This document shows positions 46,428-55,306 of a stretch of DNA of 64,000 nt, piece after piece. A program made the position numbers and the translations under genes. Position 1 is the stretch's first letter; every line of letters starts with the position of its first letter. A model generated the notes under the pieces. It made no database searches, was not told the origin of the DNA, and saw only the letters and a program-made list of their open reading frames with translations. The stretch covers positions 1 to 64,000 of the forward strand of contig NZ_JADPKY010000018.1 of the NCBI RefSeq assembly GCF_023074185.1, read 5' to 3'. This DNA comes from Bradyrhizobium sp. 132 (GTDB lineage Bacteria; Pseudomonadota; Alphaproteobacteria; Rhizobiales; Xanthobacteraceae).

Positions 46428-46769
46428 CTACACCGGCTCCGACATCCATCCAAAGAGCCGCCGCATCAATCCCGGCCGCCGCGGCAATTGCGGCGGCTCA
46501 TCCGCCGCCAGCACGCGGTTGATGAAGTAATCCAGGAACACCATGTCGTTCGGCTCGGTGACGGTGAATTCTTCCTCGCCGAAGAAGACGCTGTAATTGA
46601 AGAAGAACGGGCCCATGATCGGGATCGTCGCGGTCGAGGCGTAGTCCTTCGAGATCACGAACTCCGACGGCTCGAGGCCGTGGTCGCGCATCGCCTGCTC
46701 GACCAGCGGCAACTTGCGCATGAACTGGGCGGAAAACCCGCCCACGGTAGATTGCAAAATGATCGACAC
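46428..46769 (-). CDS. Conserved hypothetical protein, 113 residues
   Basis: The product begins MSIILQSTVGGFSAQFMRKL and ends LMRRLFGWMSEPV. It has mixed alpha/beta character without signal or membrane span, with an acidic segment (SVFFGEEEFTVTEPND). The family is known to me only as a rhizobial hypothetical. It converges with the amidase gene, 4 nt apart, and lies downstream of the rpoH terminator. Confidence 0.7.
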   Translation of the reverse strand: MSIILQSTVGGFSAQFMRKLPLVEQAMRDHGLEPSEFVISKDYASTATIPIMGPFFFNYSVFFGEEEFTVTEPNDMVFLDYFINRVLAADEPPQLPRRPGLMRRLFGWMSEPV

Positions 46770-46884
46770 AGTGCGTGTCCGTTCTCTTGATGCTGTCGGT
46801 CCGATGTTTTTGGTCGGCCGACCGGCAGTGCGGGTTCAAGGTGCCTGGCCCCGCGCCTCCAAGAACATGCTGCACCTCACACAC

Positions 46885-46911
46885 AAAAAAGCCGGCGTTG
46901 CCGCCGGCTTT
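46885..46911 (-). terminator. rpoH terminator
   Basis: AAAGCCGGCG pairs with CGCCGGCTTT around a 4-nt loop and ends in U6 on the minus strand, 47 nt past the rpoH stop. Confidence 0.85.
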
Positions 46912-46957
46912 CTGTCTCTTGTCGATCCGCCAATCTCTGGCGCCGGAGCAACCTCGC

Positions 46958-47857
46958 TTAGAGCGCGGCTTCCAGCGCGGCCTGTTCGGCCTTTGCGATC
47001 GTGCCCTTGACCGCGGCCTGCACCTTTTCAAAAGCGCGGACCTCGATCTGGCGGACGCGCTCGCGCGACACGCCGAACTCGGCGGCAAGGTCTTCCAGCG
47101 TCATCGGTTCATCGGCGAGGCGGCGGGCCTCGAAGATGCGGCGTTCGCGCGGGTTGAGCACGCCCATGGCGCCATTGAGGGCGTCACGGCGGTGATCATA
47201 TTCCTCGTGCTCGGCCAGCATGGCTTCCTGGTTGGGCGAATTGTCGACCAGCCAGTCCTGCCATTCTCCGGCTTCGCCGTCGTCGCGGATCGGAGCGTTG
47301 AGCGACGCGTCGCCACCGAGGCGGCGGTTCATGTCGACCACGTCCTGAGCCGTGACGCCGAGACGCTTGGCAATGATTGCCACCTGGTCGGGGCGCAGAT
47401 CGCCTTCGTCCAGCGCGGAAATCTTGCTCTTCGCCTTGCGCAGGTTGAAGAACAGCTTCTTCTGGTTCGCGGTGGTGCCCATCTTCACGAGCGACCAGGA
47501 ACGCAGAATGTACTCTTGTATCGACGCCTTGATCCACCACATGGCGTAGGTGGCGAGACGGAAGCCCTTCTCGGGCTCGAACCGCTTCACCGCCTGCATC
47601 AGGCCGACATTGCCTTCCGAGACGACCTCGGAGATCGGCAAGCCGTAGCCACGATAGCCCATGGCGATCTTGGCCACGAGCCGGAGATGGCTGGTGACGA
47701 GTTGATGTGCGGCGTCGCGATCATCGTGCTCGCGCCAGCGTTTGGCGAGCATGTATTCCTGCTGGGGTTCCAGCATCGGGAACTTGCGGATTTCGCCGAG
47801 GTAACGGGAAAGGCCGGATTCTCCATTAAGGACCGGCAGTGCAGCGGTACGGGCCAT
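46958..47857 (-). CDS. rpoH: Heat-shock sigma factor RpoH (sigma-32)
   Basis: The 299-residue protein begins MARTAALPVLNGESGLSRYL. Region 2 reads GFRLATYAMWWIKASIQEYI, the RpoH box QKKLFFNLRKAK lies at about 132-143, and region 4 ends EFGVSRERVRQIEVRAFEKV. It directs transcription of chaperones and proteases. GGAGGG precedes the ATG at 47857 with 8-nt spacing; a TTG five codons earlier is not needed. Bradyrhizobia often have several rpoH genes, and I cannot tell which this is. Confidence 0.95.
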   Translation of the reverse strand: MARTAALPVLNGESGLSRYLGEIRKFPMLEPQQEYMLAKRWREHDDRDAAHQLVTSHLRLVAKIAMGYRGYGLPISEVVSEGNVGLMQAVKRFEPEKGFRLATYAMWWIKASIQEYILRSWSLVKMGTTANQKKLFFNLRKAKSKISALDEGDLRPDQVAIIAKRLGVTAQDVVDMNRRLGGDASLNAPIRDDGEAGEWQDWLVDNSPNQEAMLAEHEEYDHRRDALNGAMGVLNPRERRIFEARRLADEPMTLEDLAAEFGVSRERVRQIEVRAFEKVQAAVKGTIAKAEQAALEAAL

Positions 47858-47906
47858 AGTTAAGCCCTCCAAAGGTTCAGGCCCCCGATAGCGGCGGGCC
47901 AGGCAG

Positions 47907-47966
47907 ACGACCGCTTTGTTAAAGCCGGTCGTAGCTGCGATGTTCCGCGTTGGTCATTTCCAACGC
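47907..47966 (-). promoter_or_regulatory. Two inverted repeats in the rpoH upstream region
   Basis: ACGACCG/CGGTCGT arms (47907-47932) and GCGTTGG/CCAACGC arms (47947-47966) can form hairpins 50-110 nt before the rpoH start. They may be leader RNA structures or operator sites; no clear ROSE-type thermometer is visible near the ribosome site. Confidence 0.4.
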
Positions 47967-48076
47967 AGACGCAATATACCCCATCGGGGGGCAAAAAGGG
48001 AAGGATTGCTGACGTCACGTCCCCGTGTGGCAGCTATAACTTTTTGTAAGGTAAGGGTTTTCTGAAACTGCCTGCG

Positions 48077-49084
48077 TCATAGCGCCGCTTTCAAGGCTCC
48101 CTGGAGGAGAAGCAAATCCTCCGGCAGCGGCGTCTCCCAGTGGAGTAATTCTCCAGTCCTGGGGTGCTCCAATACCAGCAAATAAGCGTGCAGGGCTTGC
48201 CGTCCGAGGGCGGCCAGCGCTGCTTGCGACTCGGGGCCGAGCTGGTTCGCCTTGGTCTTGAAGTGCGGGCCGTAGACGCCGTCGCCCAGCAGGGGATGGC
48301 CGATATGGGCGAGGTGGACGCGGATCTGGTGAGTGCGCCCGGTCTCGAGCTCGCAGGCGAGCAGGCCCGCGATCGGCTTGCCGTCCCGCCCGGCAAAGCT
48401 CTCCAGAAGCTCCCAATGCGTCACGGCCTCGCGGCCGCCCTGGCGCACCGCCATCTTCTCGCGCGCATGCGGATGGCGGTCGATCGGCGCATCAACGGTG
48501 CCGCGATGGCGGCCGGGCAGCCCCCACGCGAACGCCATGTAGCCGCGCCGCATCGGCCCGGTGCGGCCGTGATCGGCGAATTGCGCGGTGAGCGAGGCAT
48601 GCGCGAGGTCGTTCTTGGCGACCACCATCAGCCCCGTGGTGTCCTTGTCCAGCCGGTGCACGATGCCGGGCCGGCGCACGCCACCGATGCCCGACAGCGA
48701 GCCTCCGCAATGGGCGATCAGCGCGTTCACCAGCGTGCCGGTCTCGTGGCCCGCCGCGGGGTGCACCACCAGCCCCCTGGGCTTGTTGAGGACGACGATG
48801 TCGTTGTCCTCGAACACGATGTCGAGGGCGATATCCTCGCCTTTCGGCTCCGGCGAGACTGCTTCCGGCACGTCGATTGTGATCGTATCGCCGGATGCGA
48901 CGTGATAAGCGGGGTCGCGGATCGCGGCGTCCTTGAGGCTCACCGCGCCCGCCAGGATCAGGGCTTTCAGTCTCGATCGCGACAGGTCGGCGAGGTGCGC
49001 CGCCAGCACGCGGTCGAGCCGGGTCGAGTCCTCGTCGCCGGTGACGACAACCTCCAACCTTTGCGCAGAGCCTGAATTTTCCAT
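48077..49084 (-). CDS. RluA-family 23S rRNA pseudouridine synthase (RluD-like)
   Basis: The 335-residue protein has an N-terminal S4 RNA-binding domain (STRLDRVLAAHLADLSRSRL) and a catalytic domain with Asp 146 in GIVHRLDKDTTGLMV. The C-terminal ETGRTHQIRVHLAHIGHPLL is diagnostic. It isomerises uridines in rRNA; length and domains fit RluD. The ATG at 49084 shares two bases with the ATG of the divergent gene. A longer start at 49180 would overlap that gene fully and lacks family similarity. Confidence 0.9.
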   Translation of the reverse strand: MENSGSAQRLEVVVTGDEDSTRLDRVLAAHLADLSRSRLKALILAGAVSLKDAAIRDPAYHVASGDTITIDVPEAVSPEPKGEDIALDIVFEDNDIVVLNKPRGLVVHPAAGHETGTLVNALIAHCGGSLSGIGGVRRPGIVHRLDKDTTGLMVVAKNDLAHASLTAQFADHGRTGPMRRGYMAFAWGLPGRHRGTVDAPIDRHPHAREKMAVRQGGREAVTHWELLESFAGRDGKPIAGLLACELETGRTHQIRVHLAHIGHPLLGDGVYGPHFKTKANQLGPESQAALAALGRQALHAYLLVLEHPRTGELLHWETPLPEDLLLLQGALKAAL

Positions 49085-49427
49085 GACGACGTCTGATACC
49101 GCTGTTCCCGAACCGAGCCCCGAGCAGGCCGCGATTTTCGCGCGGGTGCGGCGGATGATGCTGATCGCGGGGTTGACCACGGCGCTGGCAATCTGCGCCG
49201 TGCTGATCGCGGTGGGCTACCGCCTTTTCAAGTCGGAGGGAAGGGCACCCGAGCCGGCAGGTGACGTCACCGCCACCCTGCCGAAGGGCGCCAGAATCGT
49301 CTCGACCGGGGTTGCCGGCGACCGCCTCGTGGTCACGCTCGATGTCGGCGGGGTCATCGAGATCCGCGCCTTCGACGCCCACACCTTGAAGCCGGCCGGA
49401 AAGCTGAAATTCGCCAATGAGCCGTAA
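49083..49427 (+). CDS. Small membrane-anchored protein (DUF6476-like)
   Basis: The 114-residue protein begins MTTSDTAVPEPSPEQAAIFA, followed by one membrane span (MLIAGLTTALAICAVLIAVG) and a periplasmic beta domain (GARIVSTGVAGDRLVVTLDV) that ends LKFANEP. The family is conserved beside the pseudouridine synthase in alphaproteobacteria and has no known role. Its ATG overlaps the divergent start codon in a CATG. A later ATG at 49155 just before the span is a possible alternative. Confidence 0.75.
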   Translation: MTTSDTAVPEPSPEQAAIFARVRRMMLIAGLTTALAICAVLIAVGYRLFKSEGRAPEPAGDVTATLPKGARIVSTGVAGDRLVVTLDVGGVIEIRAFDAHTLKPAGKLKFANEP

Positions 49428-49484
49428 AAGGCCCATTCGGGTCCTTGCGGCGGACAAATTTCGAGGTTATTGGCTAGCGCTCAC

Positions 49485-49559
49485 GCTCCCTTCGTCTAGC
49501 GGTTAGGACGCGGCCCTCTCAAGGCTGAAACAGGGGTTCGATTCCCCTAGGGAGCGCCA
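49485..49559 (+). tRNA. tRNA-Glu (CTC)
   Basis: The 75-nt gene has acceptor GCTCCCT/AGGGAGC, discriminator G and encoded CCA. The anticodon loop CTCTCAA gives anticodon CTC, and the T arm reads GGGG TTCGATT CCCC. The cloverleaf is regular. Confidence 0.97.
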
Positions 49560-49653
49560 TTCGCGTACGAGACTGGGCAGTCCAAACCCGGCCGTTTTGC
49601 CGCCTGAAGCCGCAACGAGCGTACGCAGGAACAAGCTCGGCGCGGGCGCCCTC

Positions 49654-50679
49654 TCACGCGGTCGTGCCGTCGATCGAGCGGCGGATCACCCGCTGCACTT
49701 CCGCATTCGACAGAAACAGATCATGGTTGATGAGGCCCCAGCCTTCCTGCGAGGCATCGACCACGCGCACACCGAGCTGCGCGATGACGGCCTTCTCGGC
49801 GGCGCCGACCCTGGTCATTCCACCTGCGATTTGTCCCGACAGCGCGAGGGCGCGATCGTTCGTCGCGGCGATCACGGTGATCTTGCCGGCAAGCGGACCG
49901 ATGCGGTGGATCGCCGACGAGAACACGTCCATGTCGATATCGGGCGCGGCAAACACCACCGCGCCGATCTTGCCCGTCACCGTGTCGCCGTAGCGCGCAT
50001 AGAGCTGACGCAGGCTTTCGAGCGCCAGCATGGTTCCCATGCTATGCGCAACGATGTGCACGCGGCCGGCGCCTGGAGCCGACACCAGCGCAGAGAGCAC
50101 GCGCTCGAAATCGTCGCGGGACCACATCGCGCTGTCGCGGTCATAGGCATAATCGAACAGCCCTGCCTTGGACGGCCAGGCAAACACCATGGTCCGGCCG
50201 CGGAACTTGATCCCGTCGGAGAGATGTGCGGCATCGAGCACCGCCGTCTCGAATGTCTGCTTGAAGCCGTGCACATAGATCAGCACGTCGCCGCCGCCGG
50301 TCTGCGCAACGAGATCGCCAACGTCGACCGACACCGGTTCGACCCGGTCGAGGCGCCAATCGCCAAGTCCGACCGAGGCGAGAGAAAGTCGGCTCTCGTC
50401 CGGCGCCCCCAGCTTCGCCCGCGCGACCGTCATGTTGGTCGCGCGCTCCGGGCCGAACCAGGGTTTCGTGCGAGCGCCGTTCGCGGGCTTGCGTGTGGTG
50501 GCGACGAGCAAGGTTGGATCAATGGAGAGCGATGACGCGTCGAAGCGCGCGCCGGTCGCACCCAGGCCGGCGCATCCGCCGAGCGCGAGGGCACTTCCCG
50601 CCGACACAAATCCGCCGAGCAGAGCGCGGCGCGAAACAGAATGACCGGAGTCGCGTTGCAGGAGACGTTGGATGATCAC
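49654..50679 (-). CDS. Exported alpha/beta hydrolase, Tat-type lipoprotein (COG4782-like)
   Basis: The 341-residue protein starts at a GTG with AAAGG 6 nt upstream. Its N-terminus holds SVSRRALLGGF (twin-arginine) and then ALALGGCAGLG (lipobox), so it is probably exported folded and lipid-anchored. The hydrolase domain has GDVLIYVHGFKQTFETAV, the nucleophile AHSMGT and a late His region in LINHDLFLSN. The group (DUF900) is a set of esterase-like proteins of unknown substrate. A longer in-frame start upstream is low-complexity. Confidence 0.8.
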   Translation of the reverse strand: MIIQRLLQRDSGHSVSRRALLGGFVSAGSALALGGCAGLGATGARFDASSLSIDPTLLVATTRKPANGARTKPWFGPERATNMTVARAKLGAPDESRLSLASVGLGDWRLDRVEPVSVDVGDLVAQTGGGDVLIYVHGFKQTFETAVLDAAHLSDGIKFRGRTMVFAWPSKAGLFDYAYDRDSAMWSRDDFERVLSALVSAPGAGRVHIVAHSMGTMLALESLRQLYARYGDTVTGKIGAVVFAAPDIDMDVFSSAIHRIGPLAGKITVIAATNDRALALSGQIAGGMTRVGAAEKAVIAQLGVRVVDASQEGWGLINHDLFLSNAEVQRVIRRSIDGTTA

Positions 50680-50930
50680 ACGGAACCTTTGGGAACTTCG
50701 CCCACCGTAACGCCGCCCCGCCAATTCCCTGGCTGACAATGGGGGCGAGAAGACGGCGGAGCCGCTTCGCTGTCGGTTGCATGGTCTCTTACCGCTCCGT
50801 TGGATCTGATTTTCCTCATCAGTGGTGCGAGCACTCTCGGCCGTTTCGAGGTCGAAGCGCGGCGTCTGGATGGGACTCGCTGACGTCCGGCAGGGAGCGC
50901 CATTCCAGCCCGACTGTATTGACGGGCTGA

Positions 50931-51494
50931 TCAGCCGGACTGAAGCCAATCGTCCGCGGTCAGAGCTTCCAGCTCGGCGAAATACGCCTCGTTCGGATCG
51001 GACCTCGTGTCGGGGTCGCTGCCCGATTCGGCTCCGTGGATCAGATCGTGCATGTGAGCGGCAAGCACCGAGCCGATCGCATGAATGGCTTCGTGGCGGT
51101 CGAGCCCTTCGGACATCAGCCGCTCGGCCGTGCCGCGCACCGGCAGCTCGGTATCGGCAATCTGGCGCTCGACGATGGCGTGAAAGATGGCATGCGCTTG
51201 CTCGCGCGGAAAGCGGATCCCGGCGCGCCGGTGGTACGCGACGACGAGATCAATCTGTTCCTGCTCGTCCAGCGCAAGCCACTGATCCGGGTCCGGCTCC
51301 ACGAATGGATCATACTCCAGCATCGCTTCATCTTCCTGCGGCCACCCGGCAACGTCCGGGGCCTGCGCATCGACTTGGGGCAATCCGGATGACGGCTCGT
51401 CCAGCCTTTGCGAGATGAGGCAGCACTTCTTGAACTTCCTGCCGCTGCCGCAGGGGCAGGGATCGTTTCGTCCCACCTTGTTTGAATTCATCAT
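50931..51494 (-). CDS. SEC-C (YecA-like) zinc-motif protein
   Basis: The 187-residue protein begins [20 protein letters not shown], with Cys 13, 15, 24 and 25 forming the SEC-C zinc ribbon seen in SecA and YecA. The rest is mostly helical and acidic (for example [20 protein letters not shown]) and resembles a DUF1841-type domain, ending [14 protein letters not shown] modules bind ribosomes or SecB-type partners. The function here is unknown. The in-frame extension upstream of the double ATG has no support. Confidence 0.75.
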   Translation of the reverse strand: MMNSNKVGRNDPCPCGSGRKFKKCCLISQRLDEPSSGLPQVDAQAPDVAGWPQEDEAMLEYDPFVEPDPDQWLALDEQEQIDLVVAYHRRAGIRFPREQAHAIFHAIVERQIADTELPVRGTAERLMSEGLDRHEAIHAIGSVLAAHMHDLIHGAESGSDPDTRSDPNEAYFAELEALTADDWLQSG

Positions 51495-52406
51495 TGCGAA
51501 CACCAGCGACCGGGTCGACCGTAAAAATGCTCTGCCAAGCGAAGAGACAATATGCGCGCCGGTGGCGAGCCGAGCAACTCCCCGGCCGATCGCGCAGCAG
51601 CCCCGCGGCCGCCATTGCGCGGTTGTGATCACGGAACGCTGCCGTCCTGTTCTCCAGGCGCCAACTGCCTGACGGGCAAAACACCCCGATCGCCGTCAAC
51701 CCCTTCTCACAAAAATATTCCACTTTACCGAAATTCTGATTTGGCGTATCTCTCGCCCATCCCAGCCCAGCAAAGGGGCGGTCGTACGTCGTCACGAACG
51801 CGGGCTGGAGTGCGGTGGACGCGGGCGGCGTTAAAGGCGGGCTTGTGCGTGCAGGGCGAGATGAACCTCGTGAGCATGGTACGAACCGCGATAGACGGAC
51901 GGCGCTCAGGTCTTGCGGACCCTTTGGCGACGCAAGGCAGCCTGCGTACGGCGAAACCGTGTGGTCCTGGCCGTCGTTGCTACGGTCAAGCCTTTGCGAA
52001 GGCGTCAGCGCGTCAACCGGCGCGGTACCCTGGATTTCGCGGGGGTGACGGAGGCAAGAAGGAACTCGTCTCCGGGGAGAGCGCGGTATAGGCCGTCAAA
52101 CCATCGCGCAGGGAAGGCCTGGTCTCGGCTGCCCTGTGTCTCCCCTGTGCATTGCGTGTGCAATCAGTTCGCATAGGGGTTTTTATGGGTGCCAGCCGGC
52201 GCCCGGTCTTCCCTGCGCCCTTTCTTTCGAGAGGGGTGAAGCGAGAAGCATAGCTCGGGCAAACCTGCCGCGAGACTGCGAGCGCGTGTCTGCGACGCGC
52301 ATGTGAATTGACCTCCCTTGCGAGCATGATGCGTCGGCATCGGTGGAGGTGGTCGTACCTTCCGGAATCTGCCTTGATGCGAATTCAGCGTGGAGGGAGT
52401 GACGAT
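51495..52406. other. 912-nt non-coding region with a dispersed-repeat look
   Basis: I find no gene with a convincing start or family. The right part (about 51780-52300) strongly resembles a sequence I remember from many bradyrhizobial intergenic regions: a stretch running through cgaacgcgggctgg, then imperfect inverted arms (52104-52117 and 52205-52218). The left part has only short ORFs that shadow each other. This may be a decayed mobile or RNA element. Confidence 0.5.
52104..52218. repeat. Imperfect inverted repeat in the non-coding region
   Basis: GCGCAGGGAAGGCC at 52104-52117 and GGTCTTCCCTGCGC at 52205-52218 pair with one G-U. The 87-nt loop is less structured. It looks like a dispersed extragenic repeat. 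Confidence 0.55.
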
Positions 52407-53897
52407 ATGAGCGGCTTGGTGATCTCTGGCGGCCGGGTGGTGGATCCCGCCAGCGGAATGGACGCCATCGGGGATGTGGCGGTGGTGGACGGCAAGGTCG
52501 CCGCGGTCGGCTCCTCGCTCGGCGGGGCCGAGCGCGTGATCGACGCGACCGGGCTCGTGGTCGCCCCCGGCTTCATCGATCTGCACGCACATGGCCAGTC
52601 GATCCCGGCCGACCGCATGCAGGCGTTCGACGGCGTGACGACGACGCTCGATCTCGAAGCAGGCGTGCTGCCGGTCGGGTCCTGGTATGAGCGCCAGGCG
52701 CGGAAGGGACGCGTGCTGAATTATGGCGCCGCCGCCAACTGGGCCTTTGCGCGCATCGGCGCGATGACCGGCTCCAACGCGGAAAGCTCGCTGGAGGCGT
52801 TCGGCAACGCCATGCGCGATCGTCGCTGGATCGACAACGTGGCGAGCGATGCGGAGGTCGCCGGCATCCTCGAGCGCCTCGCACGCGGCCTGAACGAGGG
52901 CGGCATCGGTATCGGCATCCTCAACGCCTACGCGCCGGGCGCCGGCGTGCAGGAGCTGACCGCGGTCTGCCAGCTCGCGGCTGCGCAGGACGTGCCGACC
53001 TTCACCCACGTCGCCTACATGTCGCGCGTCGACCCCGAGAGCGCGGCGGAAGCCTACATTCGCCTGATCGGCTATGCCGGCGCCACCGGCGCGCATATGC
53101 ACATCTGCCATTTCAACTCGTCGAGCAAGACCGATGTCGAGCGCTGCCGCGTGCTGATCGCGAAAGCGCAGGCGCAGGGCCTGCCCATCACGGTCGAGGC
53201 CTATCCGTACGGCACCGGCTCGACCGTGCTGGCGGCTGCCTTCTTCAGCGACCCCGAATTCGTCGAGCGCAACGGCACCGGCTACGATTCCGTGCAGCGG
53301 GTCACCGACGGCCATCGCTTTAGCGATCGCGAGGAGCTCTTGAAGGCGCAGGCCGAAGAACCGTCTTCACTGGTGCTGTGGCACATCCTCGACACCGAGA
53401 ACAACGCGCATCATCGCGACCTCCTCGACATGTCGGTGCTCTATCCCGGCGGCGCGATCGCCTCCGACGCGATGCCGTGGACGACCTCGGACGGCAAGAC
53501 CTACACCGGCGATGCCTGGCCGCTGCCGGATGACGCCACCTCGCATCCGCGTTCGGCCGGCTGCTTCACGAGATTCATCCGCGAATGGGTGCGCGAGCGC
53601 AAGACCGTGTCGCTGCTGGAAGGCGTGCGCAAATGCGCGCTGATCCCGGCGGAGATCCTGTCGCAGAGCACGCCGGCGATGCGCGCCAAGGGCAGGCTTG
53701 CGAAGGACGCCGATGCCGACATCGTCGTGTTCGACTACGAGAAGCTCAGCGACCGCGCCACGTTCACGGCGATGAACCGTCCCTCGGAAGGTGTGCGGCA
53801 TCTGATCGTCAGCGGCCAGCCGCTGATCACAGATGGTGTGCTGGACGTGGCCGCGCGGCCCGGCCGGCCCGTGCGCCGCACCGTTGTCGAGGGCTGA
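52407..53897 (+). CDS. Amidohydrolase, N-acyl-D-amino-acid deacylase-like
   Basis: The 496-residue protein has the amidohydrolase beta sandwich plus TIM barrel, with metal ligands HAH at 60-62 (GFIDLHAHGQS), THVAYM and HMHICHFNSSSKTDVE in the middle. Length and ICHFN resemble D-aminoacylases, which remove acyl groups from D-amino acids. GGAGGGAG precedes the ATG at 52407; a longer frame from 52308 lies in the repeat region. The CobW-family gene starts 3 nt after its stop and may supply its metal. Confidence 0.85.
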   Translation: MSGLVISGGRVVDPASGMDAIGDVAVVDGKVAAVGSSLGGAERVIDATGLVVAPGFIDLHAHGQSIPADRMQAFDGVTTTLDLEAGVLPVGSWYERQARKGRVLNYGAAANWAFARIGAMTGSNAESSLEAFGNAMRDRRWIDNVASDAEVAGILERLARGLNEGGIGIGILNAYAPGAGVQELTAVCQLAAAQDVPTFTHVAYMSRVDPESAAEAYIRLIGYAGATGAHMHICHFNSSSKTDVERCRVLIAKAQAQGLPITVEAYPYGTGSTVLAAAFFSDPEFVERNGTGYDSVQRVTDGHRFSDREELLKAQAEEPSSLVLWHILDTENNAHHRDLLDMSVLYPGGAIASDAMPWTTSDGKTYTGDAWPLPDDATSHPRSAGCFTRFIREWVRERKTVSLLEGVRKCALIPAEILSQSTPAMRAKGRLAKDADADIVVFDYEKLSDRATFTAMNRPSEGVRHLIVSGQPLITDGVLDVAARPGRPVRRTVVEG

Positions 53898-53900
53898 CCC

Positions 53901-54872
53901 ATGCCGGTCCCCATTCTTCTGGTGACAGGCTTTTTGGGAGCGGGCAAGACGACTGTCGTCAACCATCTGCTGGCGCATGCGGAGGGGCGGCGGATCGCCG
54001 CAATCGTCAACGATTTCGGGGCGATCAACATCGATGCCGAGCTGATCGCCGGCGCGAGCGACGGCGTGGTCAGCCTCGCCAATGGCTGCATCTGCTGCTC
54101 GCTCCAAGGCGACCTCCTGCGCACGCTCTCGACGCTGCTGCGGCGTGATCCGAAACCGGAATACATCGTCATCGAGACCAGCGGCGTCGCCGATCCCGCC
54201 GACATCGTCCGTAACCTGATGGATCCCGTGATCCTGCGCGAGGCGCCGCTCGAAACGGTGCTCTGCGTGATGGATGCGGCGACACCGCTGGCCGCCCTGG
54301 ACGATGCGCTTCAGCGTTCGCAATTGCGCGTTGCCGACATCGTGGCGTTGAGCAAGCTGGATCTGGCGGACGAGGGCGCGGGCGGGCGGATGCGCGAGGC
54401 CATCCGCGCGCAGCGCGTCCCCGCCGTGGTGGTCGACGCGCCGCACGGCGAGATTCCGTCCGCGCTGCTGTTCCCCGCGACCGTCGATCGCGCGTCCGCG
54501 CCGCGCGATCCCGGGCCGCGCCGGCCGGCAGAAGAGCGCTTCGAAACGCTGAGCTGGACCTCGGACCAACCGCTCTCGCTGCCGCGCTTGCAAAAGGCGA
54601 TCGGCAAGCTGGCGCCAAAACTCGCGCGGGCAAAAGGCCTGTTCGAGACCGTCGAGCAGCCCGGGCGCCAGATGCTGTTTCAATTCGCCGCCGGCCGCGC
54701 CACGCTCGTCCCTGGCGATGCCGCGCTCGCCCCCGGCGATGCCGCGCTCGCCCCCTGCGATGCGCCGGCCGAAGGCGTGCCGCGCGCGCGGATCGTCTTC
54801 ATCGCCGAACTCGGGGTGCTCTCGAAAGCGGAGCTCGATGGAATCATGGAGACGTGCGTTGCGGATCGGTGA
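53901..54872 (+). CDS. CobW/COG0523-family GTPase (metallochaperone)
   Basis: The 323-residue protein has Walker A GFLGAGKTTVV at 10-20, the metal motif CICC at 63-66 and the C-terminal CobW domain. These GTPases deliver zinc or cobalt to client enzymes. It follows the metal-dependent amidohydrolase after 3 nt, which hints that the amidohydrolase is its client. Near the C-terminus a 21-bp DNA repeat (54711-54768) encodes PGDAALAPGDAALAP, a probably disordered linker. The G4 motif reads SKLD rather than NKxD. Confidence 0.85.
   Translation: MPVPILLVTGFLGAGKTTVVNHLLAHAEGRRIAAIVNDFGAINIDAELIAGASDGVVSLANGCICCSLQGDLLRTLSTLLRRDPKPEYIVIETSGVADPADIVRNLMDPVILREAPLETVLCVMDAATPLAALDDALQRSQLRVADIVALSKLDLADEGAGGRMREAIRAQRVPAVVVDAPHGEIPSALLFPATVDRASAPRDPGPRRPAEERFETLSWTSDQPLSLPRLQKAIGKLAPKLARAKGLFETVEQPGRQMLFQFAAGRATLVPGDAALAPGDAALAPCDAPAEGVPRARIVFIAELGVLSKAELDGIMETCVADR
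54711..54768 (+). repeat. 21-bp in-frame minisatellite in the CobW gene
   Basis: About 2.7 units of CCCGGCGATGCCGCGCTCGC type run in frame and encode PGDAALA. Strain variation in copy number is likely. Confidence 0.75.
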
Positions 54873-54882
54873 AGCTGGCGCT

Positions 54883-55260
54883 TCAAGCGAATTGCGCGAC
54901 GCCGTGGCCGACGGACCAGTTCTCTGCCGGCGCATCGAGCACGTTGACGAACACGTCTTCGGGACGGATGCCCGGATTTTCGCCGAGCAGGTCCGCGATC
55001 CGCCGGTACAGGGCCTTCTTCTGCTCAGGAGTGCGCGAGGCGAATACGGTGATCTGGATCAGCACGGCGTCGTCGCTGCGCTTGACGTCGTAGGCATTGC
55101 CGCAGCGGAAGTTTGCGGCGGCATGTTCGCTGATGGTCATGAACTCGTCGCCTTCCGGCACGTTCAGCGCCTCGCGCATGGCGCGGTAAAGGCCGTCGAG
55201 GATCGCCTGCCGGTAAGCTTCCGGCTTTCCGGCGCGCATCGAGATATGAAGGAGAGGCAT
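54883..55260 (-). CDS. Tautomerase-superfamily protein
   Basis: The 125-residue protein begins MPLLHISMRAGKPEAYRQAI, with the Pro 1 expected of 4-oxalocrotonate tautomerase relatives, and ends APAENWSVGHGVAQFA. The AENWS block marks a group found widely in soil bacteria. It catalyses keto-enol or related proton shifts on an unknown substrate. It converges on the CobW gene and is divergent from a TetR-type regulator; the 110-nt gap has two similar operators. Confidence 0.85.
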   Translation of the reverse strand: MPLLHISMRAGKPEAYRQAILDGLYRAMREALNVPEGDEFMTISEHAAANFRCGNAYDVKRSDDAVLIQITVFASRTPEQKKALYRRIADLLGENPGIRPEDVFVNVLDAPAENWSVGHGVAQFA

Positions 55261-55306
55261 CGCGAGTTCCTCATTGACGAAAGGGGGCGTCGGCCCCAAT
55301 TTGTTT

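Noticed and set aside
47873-48060. ROSE-type RNA thermometer before rpoH
   Set aside because: The hairpins do not pair with the GGAGGG ribosome site in the ROSE manner.
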